Source: Dallia pectoralis (taxonomy: Eukaryota > Chordata > Actinopteri > Esociformes > Umbridae). From it: DNA of 64,000 bases. Below the pieces are notes generated by a model, which saw only the letters and a program-made list of their open reading frames with translations, searched no databases and had not been told where the DNA came from. The DNA lies in assembly GCA_029465975.1 (NCBI GenBank), contig CM055728.1, forward strand, positions 4,237,908 to 4,301,907, read 5' to 3'. A program made the translations under genes and the position numbers. Shown in pieces: positions 11,231-24,100 of the stretch. How positions within the stretch are numbered: the stretch's first letter is position 1; the number at the start of each line of letters is the position of its first letter.

Positions 11231-12329
11231 AATATGAACACAATGCATGGACTATTTCACACTTTCTGCTGCTGTGTGACAATAAAATTATTGAAGATAA
11301 ATTAAACTCCTTCAAATTCCTAATCTGGCTCTGAGATGATGACATTGATACCAAACTGCTTGCTGATAATAAAAAAATAAGTTGTAGCACTTCTGTAACT
11401 AACATCTGCAACTGGTTGTTCTTTAATTGCAATTTAATGTTTGATCAATTATGGAAGAACAGACATGTTTGAACATGAGCAGAGATGTTTACCTGTCATT
11501 GAAATATGACCTCATCTTACAATGTCATCAACAGCTGCTGTACTCTTCCGGCATCCTTGCAATACCTGATCTCAATGGAGATCCCAGCAACATTAGATGT
11601 TTTCTCTGCTCTGGGGGTGTTCAGGGTTTGCTGTGGTGTTGGCAGCTGTCTTTCTCAGATATATCATGGGACTGAAGGCCTGTTTGCACTGGACTCCTGA
11701 CAGAAATAACTCAGATCTGCTTAGAGGACAGAGGCTATACATAGCCAACAAACGCTAGCATGCTTAAATATCTTGCTAGATATGGCAGTTAAATTTCACT
11801 GGTAAACTGTACATTTGTCATTAAAACTGCCTGAACTATATTATCATTCCCCTTGACCCTTCTTGCAGTGCTGTTGACAAAGAATAGATTTCAATGAATT
11901 CTTGTACTGTTGCTGGTTGTGAAACATTATCAATTTCTGCGAATTTGCCCCACTGAAGCTAATGTATGAAGTCACAGCATCAGTGTTCTCATCCAGATTA
12001 TTAGTAGCAGACCTGAAAGTCAGTGCGTTCCAGATACTCACACAGGACTACTGTTCCTTCACTGCTCGACTTTGACCTGACAACAGGCTTAAAAAAATAT
12101 TTTTGCCTGTATGCTTGTATTAGACAGAGCATGACGTGATCCAAGAGTCCCAGGGCAGCGTGGGGCACAGCATGGTAGGCATAATTAAAAAAAAAAGATT
12201 CCAGGTCAGAACCGTCTTGTACAGTTCTGTAGTATGACTGTAACATCATTGCCCCAGCCATTGTTGATGTAGAAACATATTCCTCCTCTTCGTTTTGGCC
12301 ATGAGTTCTGTGTATTTTTGATTGCAATT
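11231..12329. other. Intergenic DNA, no gene recognised
   Basis: AT-rich spacer between the two convergent genes. A minus-strand open frame at 12327-12001 (108 codons) has no family signature that I recognise and may be repeat-derived. Confidence 0.4.
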
Positions 12330-15015
12330 GTGTTATTCATAATGGGGTAAGTGGATTTTTTGCATAAAATCCCAGCATTTCATACGTTGTGACTTGCCCA
12401 CATAGTTTTCAATCCATTTATTAATACAATACAATATCATTGTATGTTGAATTTAAGATTGATGTTACTTACATGATACAAAGCACACATTGTTATTGTG
12501 TCTTTCAAATTGATACCTTTTGCCAAAGTATGCAGTAAATGATCATATGCATTGGTACACCTTTTTCAATCCCTATGAGTAGGTTTTGGGAAAATAAAAC
12601 ACAAAATAATTTCCTGTGAAAGGAGATATTGTTGTGTACAAAATAATCTAGTATATTGTATTCCATCAGTACAGATGTTGTATCACAATTTATACTACTT
12701 AGTTAAGATAGCCATAACAACTATATTCAAATGTTAACTTTTTTCATTAAGTGTTACCTAGCAACTTGCATAGTTGGTTAGTGTTTGATCTAATGATGTA
12801 GGCCTGTAAACAGTACAGTACAGTGGGTTTTAATTGTTCTGTTTATTTGTTTATTTGTATACGACCTAATACAGATAAAAAAAATATAGTGTAATTATTT
12901 TTAATAATGGATAGCTTTTGTTTAGTTATAATGCAAACCAAAGATTTGCCCTTGGAGTTTAATGTATTACATTAACATGTCCCATTTTAAGTACTACTAC
13001 TTTTGATCTATTTATCATTACTACAATACATTTCTGCACAGAACTAATAAACCCACAGTTTTTTGTATATAAGCCAACTAAAAGAACCAATACAGGCATT
13101 TAGTGTAAACATGTAAAGTGAAATGATATGCCAAAAAATGACATTTTAATGAATGTCCAATCAGTGGGAGCACACTGCTTAGTACAATGAAGCCAGATGT
13201 GTAAGTAACATGTACAAAATCTATTCTTAATAAAAAAAACTTTTAACAGGTATATACAAAAGTTTGTATATACTTTTTTTTAGAATATTAAAGTTACACT
13301 GACATCTCACCCAGTGAAATACTTTCAATTGTGTGTTTTAATGAATAATCAGAATTGCATTCTTAATTACACATTTAAAACATTACACACAACGTTCAAT
13401 ATATATTATGTGTTGTATGTATACACCAAGAAATCTCTGATTTTACAGTATATAAAACAAAACAAACAGTTTTATTATCCAATTACAATTGAAAAGGTAC
13501 TCGCAAGAAGTTTTTCACTCTGCAAATGTCGTTTTTAGCCTTGTATTATCATATTTTACATTATAAGGATTTCTTTTGTCAAAATAAATCATGTTTTACA
13601 TATCATGATGAATGATAGAAATCCCACATGGTTATCTTCAAAATAGTTTCTTAGAGTCTACGGAAATATTTTGGCTCGTTAGAGTTAAAAATGGCCTCGC
13701 TCTAGCAATGTTTGTCATCTTCTGTTCTTTTACAGGTGTGTTATGACGGTATAATACTTTTTTTCATTACGTGACGGAACATTTCTTATCAACTTGTCCC
13801 AGTCACTGGCAAATGGTACAGCAGCTATTTGGTTGAACCATTGTTGTATGTAGATAAAATAATGTCATATTAAATGCTACATAAAGTAACAGTATACTTT
13901 TGTTTCTTTTCTGCCACAGAGGAAGACTATTTTAAATTTGACATTTCACAATACCATAAATCTGTTATTCAACACTTTATAATTTCAAAATTAGTAACTT
14001 TATGAACAGATCATGTTATAATTATACATTTTACCAGACAGATTACTGCACTGTGTTTGCTTTTATTTCATCACAGCACCACTTATCTTCGTCCAACGTT
14101 TCATCTTCTGTTTCAAATACAGTAAAAAACAAGTTATATCAGGATCGTTGTACAATGTTGGTTACACTCAATGACAATGTTAATGCTTTATGAGTATTAG
14201 CAGTATGTTTTGCTTTCTACCTGTTTCCAAACATTTGGGCAAATATTAAATAGGTAATGTACAATTAATGGCAACCAAACCATTATCTTTGCAAGAGCTA
14301 GAAAATTACATTTGGCTCTCTAGTTAGTTCTAAAACTACAATCTGAGATTTGTTACAATGAAAGACTCATTACAGTGGTTCAATGATCAGAGATGGTGGC
14401 TTTGACAGTTTGACAACTATAGCATTGCTTCAGTCAGGATATTAAAATCATTTGGAAATATTCTGTATTTTCTTTACCAATTCAGTTAAAAGGTCATTAG
14501 ATTGTTAATATATAAATTTCAACATATAACATTCAATTGTAAATCATTGCCCAGTAAGAAATATTTGTTTTACTGTGCCAACATCTGTAGTTATCTGAAA
14601 AAAATATTTAAAGCCTTTTATCGGAGCAGTGTTTACATCTAAAATCCCTCTAAACCACATGATATGCCTTGCAGTAATGTGTACTTTTAAGGAATCCCAC
14701 TTCAGTCATAAAGATAACATGTACAATTTCTGCTCTGCTGGATGAAGTGGGGTGGCTCTGACCTAATGAATTTAAAGCCAGTTTGGGAGTTATTCATGAT
14801 GAACATGCCAGAATTTAAAGTAATCAATTTACCATTATGAATTTATTTTTGATAGGTTCAGAGAACATGTCTTACATTTAAAATTCATTGTAAATAATTA
14901 GTGAGTTAATACTTTTAATTGTGTCAAATGTATTGATACTCTATCAAGGGAAATCAAAGCCCAACATTTTCTTGTCTTTGGAGGGTTGTCAAAGGCTCTC
15001 CTTTAAGGTTATTGC
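12330..15015 (-). other. AT-rich slc6a8 3' UTR and intergenic space
   Basis: AT-rich DNA with no recognisable coding sequence or transposon. The part next to 15016 must be slc6a8 3' UTR. Candidate AATAAA signals on the minus strand (TTTATT on plus) include 14062-14067 and 13471-13476, but the real end cannot be chosen from sequence. Confidence 0.5.
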
Positions 15016-15156
15016 CTACATAACACTTTCAAAGATGATAATCTTGCTGTCTTCAGTGTTTGGAGAGAGAGAGGTCAGGCTCTTGATATCAGTATCAGGT
15101 GACATATATTCAAGGTGATGGGGACCCCATTGCGGTTTTGTCAGCTTTTCCCAACG
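15016..15156 (-). CDS. slc6a8: slc6a8 exon 13: cytosolic C-terminus
   Basis: The acceptor tctcttccag precedes 15156. Forty-six codons plus TAG at 15018-15016: RWEKLTKPQWGPHHLEYMSP, DTDIKSLTSLSPNTE and DSKIIIFESVM. It matches the human tail (HLEYRAQDADVRGLTTL and VESVM). The 3' UTR runs toward lower coordinates. Confidence 0.95.
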   Translation of the reverse strand, partial: RWEKLTKPQWGPHHLEYMSPDTDIKSLTSLSPNTEDSKIIIFESVM

Positions 15157-18100
15157 CTGGAAGAGAAAAAAACAGGTTCCTTTTAGTCCCATACCTCCTA
15201 TTGTATTAATTCTGATAAGAATGCAAAAAATAAATAGATATATACATTTACATAAGTAGGCACAGTAAGCACACCACATTTACTTCTGTACATGTCTTTG
15301 ATTACGTTCACAAGGTGTAGACTTGAGTTGTGATAGCGAAACAAGTAGTTTTGGTGCCAATTGAATGGTTCAAGATAAACTGCTTTAGGGTTTATCAGTG
15401 CTAATTTGGCAAATTACAATTAATGTATACAGGTGCTGGTCATATAATTTGAATATCATCAAAAAGTTAATTTATTTAAGTAATTCCATTCAAAAAGTGA
15501 AACTTGTATAATGTATACATTCATTCCACACAGACTGATATATTTCAAGTGTTCATTCCTTTTAATTTTGATGATTATAACTGACAACTAATGAAAACCC
15601 CAAAATCACTATCTCAGAAAATTAGAATATTGTGAAAAGGTTCAATATTGAAGACACCTGGTGCCACACTATTAACTCAGCTAATTAACTCAAAACACCT
15701 GCAAAAACCTTTAAATGGTCTCTCAATCTAGTTCTGTAGGCTATACAATCATGGGGAAAACTGCTGACTTGACAGCTGTCCAAAAGATGACCATTAACAC
15801 CTTGCACAAGCTACCAGTACCTGGTTTAAGGACCATGGTATCCCTGTTCTTAATTGCCCAGCAAACTCCCCTGACCTTAACCCTATAGAAAATCTATGGG
15901 GTATTGTGAAGAGGAAGATGCGATACGCCAGACCCAACAATGCAAAAGAGCTGAGGCCACTATCAGAGCAACCTGGGCTCTCATAACACCTGAGCAGTGC
16001 CACAGACTGATCAACTCCATGCCCCGCTGCAGTAATTCAGGCAAAAGGAGCATAAACTACCGTATTTTCCGGACTATAAGTCGCACTTTTTTATAGTTTG
16101 GCTGGTCCTGCGACTTATAGTCAGGTGCGACTTAAATATTAACATTAACTTAAATACAACTGAAAACGGATGCAAACTTGCGCGTTTATTATTTCCAGCG
16201 TTCTGTAGAAAAAAACCATAAACAACTCCGCACAATTGCATCGTGAAAACGGTTTGCCAAGTGCAACCAGCGGTAGAAAATATAAAACAATCTCTCAAAC
16301 GTTCATCACTTTACAACTCTCTTTTTGTTCGCTCCTCTCTCAACTCTCTCTCAACTCTGACCTACGCCGGTGACTCTACTTCCGGCGCAGCGTATCACTT
16401 TATCGAACCAAATTAAAGTTATTTCTCTGTAAATAAAATAAAACATTATCACAGTGTTTCACTTATTAAATTCTCTACATTATTATAACTATTATAACTG
16501 CATATAGTGAAGTAACTCAGTGATAATACTGTTGCGCACATTCACTCTGTCGCCATGGAGACGCATCAAGAAACTTCCGCGCCAGCTACAGTAATAAAGT
16601 ACGCAGCCGAAAACGGTCATCGAGCAGCAGAAATAAAGTTTGGAGTGAGTGAGAAACTTGTGAGGGACTGGCGAAAGGCAGAGGTAACTTTAACCGTGAC
16701 GAAGAAAACAAAGAAAGCTAATCGCGGGCTGAAAGCCAGATGTCCAGCGCTGGAGGAACGAGTCCACAGATGGGTGCTTGAACAACGTGCTGCCGGGAGA
16801 GGCTTGTCAACGGTGAAGTTACGTCTCCACGCCCAGGCCGTCTTGTTCAGAAGTGACACAGAGGATGAAGAATTCGATGGATTTATTGATTTTGAATGAC
16901 ATCGGGAGCTTGGTGAACTTGCTTACCGGGGAACTCGCTTGTTGGACTCGCTGGCTTGTTATGTTAATTTAACCTATTCAGCCGAATGTTCTATATGCTA
17001 GTTGAAAAACAGTTTTATGTGTTACGTTAACATACCGGACACCCATTCAGCCTGTTGTTCTGTGATTAAATGTTCCAGAATAAATGTCTTTTTTTGGTCT
17101 TGGATTTTGTGAAATACATTAAATAAATGCGACTTATAGTCCGGTGCGACTTATTTATGTTTTTCCCTCGTCATGACGCATATTTTGACTGATGCGACTT
17201 ATATTCCGGAGCGACTTATAGTCCGGAAAATACGGTAAGTATTAAGTGCTAAACATGCTCATACTTTTTATGTTCATACTTTTCAGTTGGCCAACATTTA
17301 TAAAACTCCTTTTTTGTATTGGTATTAAGTAATATTCTAATTTTCATTAGTTGTCCGTTTTAATCATCACAATTAAATGAAATAAATATTTGAAATATAT
17401 CAGTCTGTGTGTACTGAATGAATATAATATCTAAGTTTCATTCTTTTAATGGAATTACTGAAATAAATCAACTTTTTGATGATATTCTAATTATATGACC
17501 AGCACCTGTATATTCATAGTTGATAAACACAACATTTTTATTAAATTAGAAAATGTAATGAAATTGAACATAGCCTAAATACGTGAAACCTAGTTAATTT
17601 GGTCTACCTCATGAGAGTTTTAGATACATTGTTAATTAATGATAATTATGCAGACTGTAACTAAGAGTAACTAACACAATACGGTTTAACCTCTTCTTGA
17701 CAGGGCTCCTGACCTCAATTTCCGCCTAAAATTATCCACCCCAATCTAAATGGATATTGCTCTCGAACAGAACCATGTAGGAATATTTGGTAAAAAGTAT
17801 TTAGGAGAAAACAGTCTGAATTTTGTGGAAATGTTCAATTAATTAAGGATAATGTAACACACAATATCTGGCTTGAGCTAAAACTAAAAAAAACAACATA
17901 TGTTTTTTTATGTTTCAGTGATTTTGAAAATGTATATCTCAGATTCTGAATGTCTGGTGAACCTCAATTAACAACCGAGATACAGCTATTTTAGTGAGAG
18001 GTGGTATTTTTTCCCTTCAGTCTCTGGTCTCAGTGCATTAGCTCCTACACTGTACTTCATTTCCCATAGGGCTTTGCTCCCATTCGTCTGCATAGGGAAC

Positions 18101-21100
18101 TGACGTACCTTCGATAATGAAGTGTTTTCAACATGGAGGCTGCTATTGTGAGTGAAATAGATCGTGTTGAAAGTTGTTAACATATATTCTTGCCTGAAAA
18201 TCGATTATTATGGAATACTATGGATCATAAACGATGCTATTAATATCCCTGGGAATATAGGAAATGAAAAACGATCAACTTTGACTGATGTAAGTACAAT
18301 ATTATAGTGTTTTATCGCTTTGGTTAAAAGTATGATGACATCAGCGCCATTAGCAGTCCTTTCAATTGCTAATAAAACGGTCTGTGTTTTAGCTATTTTA
18401 AAACGGAAAACGTTGTTAGAGAGGGGAGATTCTAACCTTTATGCACAATATAGCATGTAGTATATTATTAAACGGACGTTTTTGAATTTGCGATCTTTGT
18501 GTAGAGGTTGTAATGGTTGTTTAGGGTACTGCAAGTGTCCCGCCGGCAGGACGCCTGTCAAGAAGTGGTTTCAAAAATGTTATGTTAGAATCGTGTGAAA
18601 CCAAGTTGGTTTGATATCTAGCACTTATGGTTAAATAGATACTATTTTTAAGTTAATGGCCATGTATTCAAACTACACTAATTACAATTATTGTAGGCTT
18701 GGGATAACTTAAACAATTTGTTTTGGTATCTCTAGCTTGAACTTTTGAACTCAGGACAGCCTAGACCAAAGTTGGTTACATCTCTAGCTTGCATGGTACA
18801 GAAGAGACTTAACTTAACACTACTTTTATATTCATAACAAATATGCAGTACGGATACAGTACATTCACACACAAAAAAAAACATGCATATGAAGACTAAC
18901 TTTTAAGTAGCTAAATCACAATTACAAATGCATCCTTAGAGTTCATACTAGCTAGACTATAAAATTGCATGTGTCAGCTATGAAAGATGTCCACTTACAA
19001 CTAACAAAGATAGAAATGTAATGTAAATGTAGTCAATGTAAAACCCAGCTGCGACGGAATCTACGAGCGCCTTACGGCTGTAGTCAACCAAAGAAACTAA
19101 ACTAAAACGACTAAAAATAAAAAAAGGTTGTGATGTTTTGCATTTTGATTGAACATTTATTAAACAATTGTCATAGAGCTTTTATAAAACAACAACGAAA
19201 AAACATAAATAATACATAAAACTATAATAATAATAAACATTTTAGAAAATTAAGTGATTGTTATTAACTGCAAAGTGAGGAGCTCTGTCCTAGGTCTATA
19301 GTGACAGTCACAATCGCGCACCTGACCATACCACACTAGAGGTCTGCTACCCGACCCGAGCCCGACGGGTCCCGAAAAATTTTCGGTTCGGGTTAATGTT
19401 TAATGAACAGCCTCGGTTTCGGATCGGGTTTGTAAGTAAGAAAAACTAAAAAGGCTATATATAGTTTGCGTGCCGTCACCGTGTGCTTTGCCTGCTTGCT
19501 GTGTGTTGTTGTGGTGACCGGCACGCGAGACGAGACAGAGAAAGTACTTGCATGGGCTTCAGTTTAAATCCCATGCAGACCTCTACACCACACGCTACAA
19601 AAAGCAGCAGTGCAGCCATCCGCGTGCGGTTCCCGAGTGTTCTACGCGGTGCGCTAAACTGTGGCGCTGTTACAAAACAGCCTAAATTAAAGCATTTAAA
19701 GTTGGTGATAAAACATAGGCTAATTATATTTAGAATACCGTAATATATAACTGCTTATAAAGGAATAAATGTCAAGGAGTAAATCAATGAAAATGTCTTT
19801 ATTGGTGTAAAAAAAAATATATATGCAACTGGTCGACCAATGAGAATGTCAGTCAACCAAGACGGCTTCGACCAATTAGTCGACTAAATGACTTAAGTTG
19901 ACAGCCCTACTGGGAATGCGTAAAAAAACTGTGAAAATCAATAATAGTGTGGGCGTCGGAGGGCTCCAATGTGATGTGTTTTGACTTTGCCCTGTCACTG
20001 GTGGCAGTGGAAGGTGGTGTGTCCTTTCCTGCCACAAAAGGTGCACACCTAAGACTGCGTGGGCTCCCTAGGCGAGGCGCCTCTGACCTCCATAGGCTCC
20101 AGAGCGATAGCTGGGCTAGGTGGAATCCCTCAGGTGGCTGCGAGCAGCCAGTAGATTATCAAGCAGAAAGGCTACCTCAACCAGCTGCTCGAAGGACAGG
20201 GCGGCAAATCCTGACTTTTAGTTAGCATTATCTGTATTCCAGTTTTGTTTTTGTCTCCAGCCCTGTTGCACCGTGTGTTTTGTGTTAGTTTACTGCCTGT
20301 CTTCCTGGACATGAATAAACCTGTGTCTAGGTTATGTGTCTGCTGCTAATGCTGAACATGACAGAATGCTCCCATCAGAAGAGCCAGGGACCATGCCCTT
20401 CACTACCCTTCTCCAAACAGAAATACACAACCTCTCCAGAAACCCAACCGGTATGATGGCAATCATGAACAACTTTCTCTCGGCTGATCTGGTACCCACA
20501 GTCCTCTCCTTATTGACAGGTGCAGCCCTTGAATGGCCGGGGGAGCTCTGGAGTTCGGGAACACTCCACTGTGGATCTACTGAGAAGTTCCTTACCATGT
20601 TCATAGGAAAGTTTAAATACAAAGCCTTATCACATCCCAAGTCAGGACCGTCGGTTTGCATCCAGCCCATCAGTTCATCGGTTCAGTCGGAGCCAGAGCT
20701 GATGATTCCCCGCCAGCCAGAGCCAGAACCGCTGAAACACGGCCAGCAGCCATTGCCGATGAAGCCCAGCCAGCCAGAGCTGGCGAAGCCCGACCACCAG
20801 AACCTCTTATCCCGATCACCACCTCAGACTGCCACACTATATCCTCCTGTATTCACGCGCTATCCGCCAGCTTTAACACACTCACTTAAATCCTCCTCCA
20901 GAACCACCATGTTCCAGCGCAGGCCTGCACACCCTTAATCCCCCAGTTTCCCGCCAGTGGCACTCCCCATGGTTTTACCCGAGTTACCAAGGTTCTCTCC
21001 TCTAGGTCGTCCTGTGTTGCCTTTATCAATGTCCTCTCCCAGGTATGTTTTATTCTGTCCACCCTTTCATTGTTCTCCTCTGGTCCCTTTTGTTGCCCCC

Positions 21101-24100
21101 CTCTTTCCCGTTGCCCTGAAGTGGAACCGTTAGGGGGGGGTACTGTAAGGTATCAGCCTTGATCTGTCGATGTATTGCCCTGTACTGCCCCCTGTACTGG
21201 CCCTTCTGTGTCCATGTTAGTATTTAGTTGTAGTTATTATTCCTGCCTTTTAGTCCTGATACGTTTCACTTGTATCTTGTCATTTGCCCTTATATATGTC
21301 AGTTGTTCAACCACAACATTTTATTTGCACTACTACTCAAGGCATCAGTGCACAACAAGTATGCATCACCCTGGATTCAATTCTAGCCCACAGATTTTTT
21401 ATATAATATAGAATTTTTATAGAAATATATAATAATATATTTCATATTTCCACATTTCCACAAAATGTAAAACAAATAAGAGAATGAAATTACCAAACCT
21501 GACACACATGCCAGGCTTATTTTGACACATATTGGAGCACAGCTTTATACGTCCAAATCATACTGACCAGTGGCGGCTCCTGGTCTTTCAAACAAGGGAA
21601 GCTCATTTTCGGCCTACATTATAAACTTGTCCATTTATTTAAAAGTAAATTCTGCCCTACGTTCCTTTTCGAGAAAATGCACTGTGACCCTGTCGTACCA
21701 ACTATGAATGAATGAATGAATGAACGATCTAAAAAAATATATTAAACTTGGTAAAACTGAAACAAGGAATGTGGTGTATAATTGTGTGAAATGTATTATG
21801 CAAATTGACTAGCAATTTCGCCAAGGAAATATCAAGAAATAAGTTGCTGCAGTTTGTCTTTCGACTACACTTAAAAATCCGCGACGGGACTGAGCGCGAA
21901 ATAGCTTCAGCGACTTCTTATAGTACAGATTCGCTGTCAGTCAAAAGGAGATGCAGTCTTTCGACAGATCCTCCAATCATCACGCGGAAGCCCGGCGTCC
22001 GGGCCATCCCACTTCTCTATTCATCCCAGAGACGCCGGGCTCCGTGGGCGGGACATAATCGCAGCATTTATCCAATGACCGTCTAGATTCGAGACTCGTT
22101 TTCGAGATGAACGTGTTCTAACGCATTTTTAGTCAATAAATTGTTTACACAATAGTACATGTTTGACCATTATTATTTTTTACACTATAGGGGAAGCCGA
22201 GCTTCCCTTGCAGTCTTAAAGAAATCCCCACTGATACTGACCTCTTTGAAGGTTCCTGTGGACCTGCAGAGCTTGTATAGCACACTGACAGGGATACAGA
22301 GCATTGACATCAGAGCCATACACCAACCAATCACCTCGCCCCACCATGGGTACATATACGTATTGTTGTATGTAAGAGGCTTGTAATTAAGTAGGTGAAA
22401 GAGGAAGATGCCCTGTGAAAAGAAAGAAACTCATCAGAGAGAACAAAGCTGTGAAATTTCCGATGGATCCTTTAGTTCATGCTAAGAATGTAGGTATGTG
22501 TGAAAGAATATAAATAAAAATATTGTACATTACAGACCATGCAAACACATGGAGTAATAAATGACCAGCACCACTTCATCCAAGGAAAAGGGCGGTAACC
22601 AATCATACGAGCAATGTCATCCATGAATCTGTCGGCACCTGTGAAATTAATGTGACATTAGTTGTGCAGCATATTTCTTATAATGCATTTTAAGGTCCTT
22701 AAGTAGGAAATATATTAAATGAAAACTTTCTAAGGCCCTCACATTTTGTGACAAATTGTTTCAAATTCAGGACCACAGTGTTTAAAAAGAATCACACCAT
22801 ATACACTGAGCACACATTTAAATGAATAATGCAAAATTGAAATACATTATTAAATAGACAATCTTAACAGGTGTGTTTGATAGTGTCTTTTTTAAGTGCT
22901 GTTGGATTCTAAAATAATAATAATAAACACTACATGTATAAAAACAGCCACACTCATTGTCATTGCAAAGACAAAACATTGCAACAATCAAGCCTGCTAG
23001 TATTTCATTAGGCTGTTGTGTTTGTCAGAAAAAACAACCCGTTTGGACATAGAATGGCTGTAATAGGATTGTGGATGTTTATAATACAATACTGTGTAGG
23101 GAGTTGGATGATAGAATCTAAATGATAAAATAGTACTTGCTTCTTACCATATACCCAGCTGACAACTATGCATTCCCAGAATGCTTGCCATAACAGAGTC
23201 ATACCACTGGCAGAGTAATAATCAAAAAGCTGGAACACATACATCCCTCCCTGAATGCACACACCAGAGACAAAAATTAATGATCTACAGTATTTATGAT
23301 TAGCACCTAATATGGAGATGTTACACCATTGCTGTTAAACAGTGGTACCATACCTGTGTAACCATGGAGAGATCTATAATAAAGCACATTAAACAGCAGA
23401 TTCCCACAGAGATTTCACGTCTGTAGCGCAGGTAATTCTTCCCAGGAAAAAGATCTAGAATACCAGTTACAAAACCTTCCACTCCAACAAACTAGATAAA
23501 TAAAATAGAAGAGAAAAAGTCAGTGTACTCAAAAAGTTTTGTCTTGTATCTAAAACGGAAACCACATACAATTAGATCTGTGGACAGTAGTGTTAAGTTG
23601 CTCCTACCTGACTGTCGAGACCCAGCAAGAGCAGCATAAAGAAGAAGAGTGCAGCCCAGACTGGGGGCACTGGCATCAGGGACACAGCTTTAGGATATGC
23701 AATAAAGGCCAAACCAGGACCTGTCGAAAAGAGGCAGGTACCAGACTCAATGCTATCATTTTAAGTCTATAAAGACTAATCCCTCGACACTGACAAACAT
23801 ATATAGAGTACTGCACAGAGGGTGATAGAGAATGTATGGAACATTGGGCACTGTGCAAAAGCTGACAATGTTGATATTGTTTTTGTCTCTCTAATTCAAG
23901 TGAATGCTGTGCATTCCATCAAAGCAACAGAAGTGAAAGTAAGACGACAAATATGTTATTGGAGTAGCTAGATATTTTATATGTATGTGAATGTCAATTA
24001 ACTTATCTAACAAAAATGTCAAATGTGTTAATGGGGCTTTTTTTCTTTGAAATACTTAATTTATACTTGATGCCTTTTGCTATTTTTTTTAGATAAGTTG

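Larger units (their letters stand above)
15430..17508. mobile_element. Tc1/mariner-like element, internally deleted, host of a nested element
   Basis: The termini CAGGTGCTGGTCATATAATT (15430 on) and the inverse ending at 17508 form long, diverged inverted repeats of about 200 bp, flanked by TA at 15428-15429 and 17509-17510. Inside are a start-like MGKTADLTAVQK (15751 on) and, after a deletion, the transposase end with LKDHGIPVLN, NSPDLNPIENLWGIVKRKM (15830-15930); DLNPIENLW is the region before the last catalytic acid of Tc1 transposases. A pogo-like element sits at 16060-17235. Confidence 0.85.

Noticed and set aside
12001..12327. 108-codon minus-strand frame as a gene
   Set aside because: No recognisable domain, no splice structure and no codon signal; it is probably repeat-derived or chance.
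20332..20670. 112-codon minus-strand frame
   Set aside because: It is the shadow of the plus-strand Gypsy gag frame, which has the recognisable LLTGAALEW motif.
22242..22412. slc6a8 as a broken gene because of the transposon at exon 12
   Set aside because: The donor is preserved by the target duplication and all twelve exons keep frame and splice sites, so the gene looks functional.
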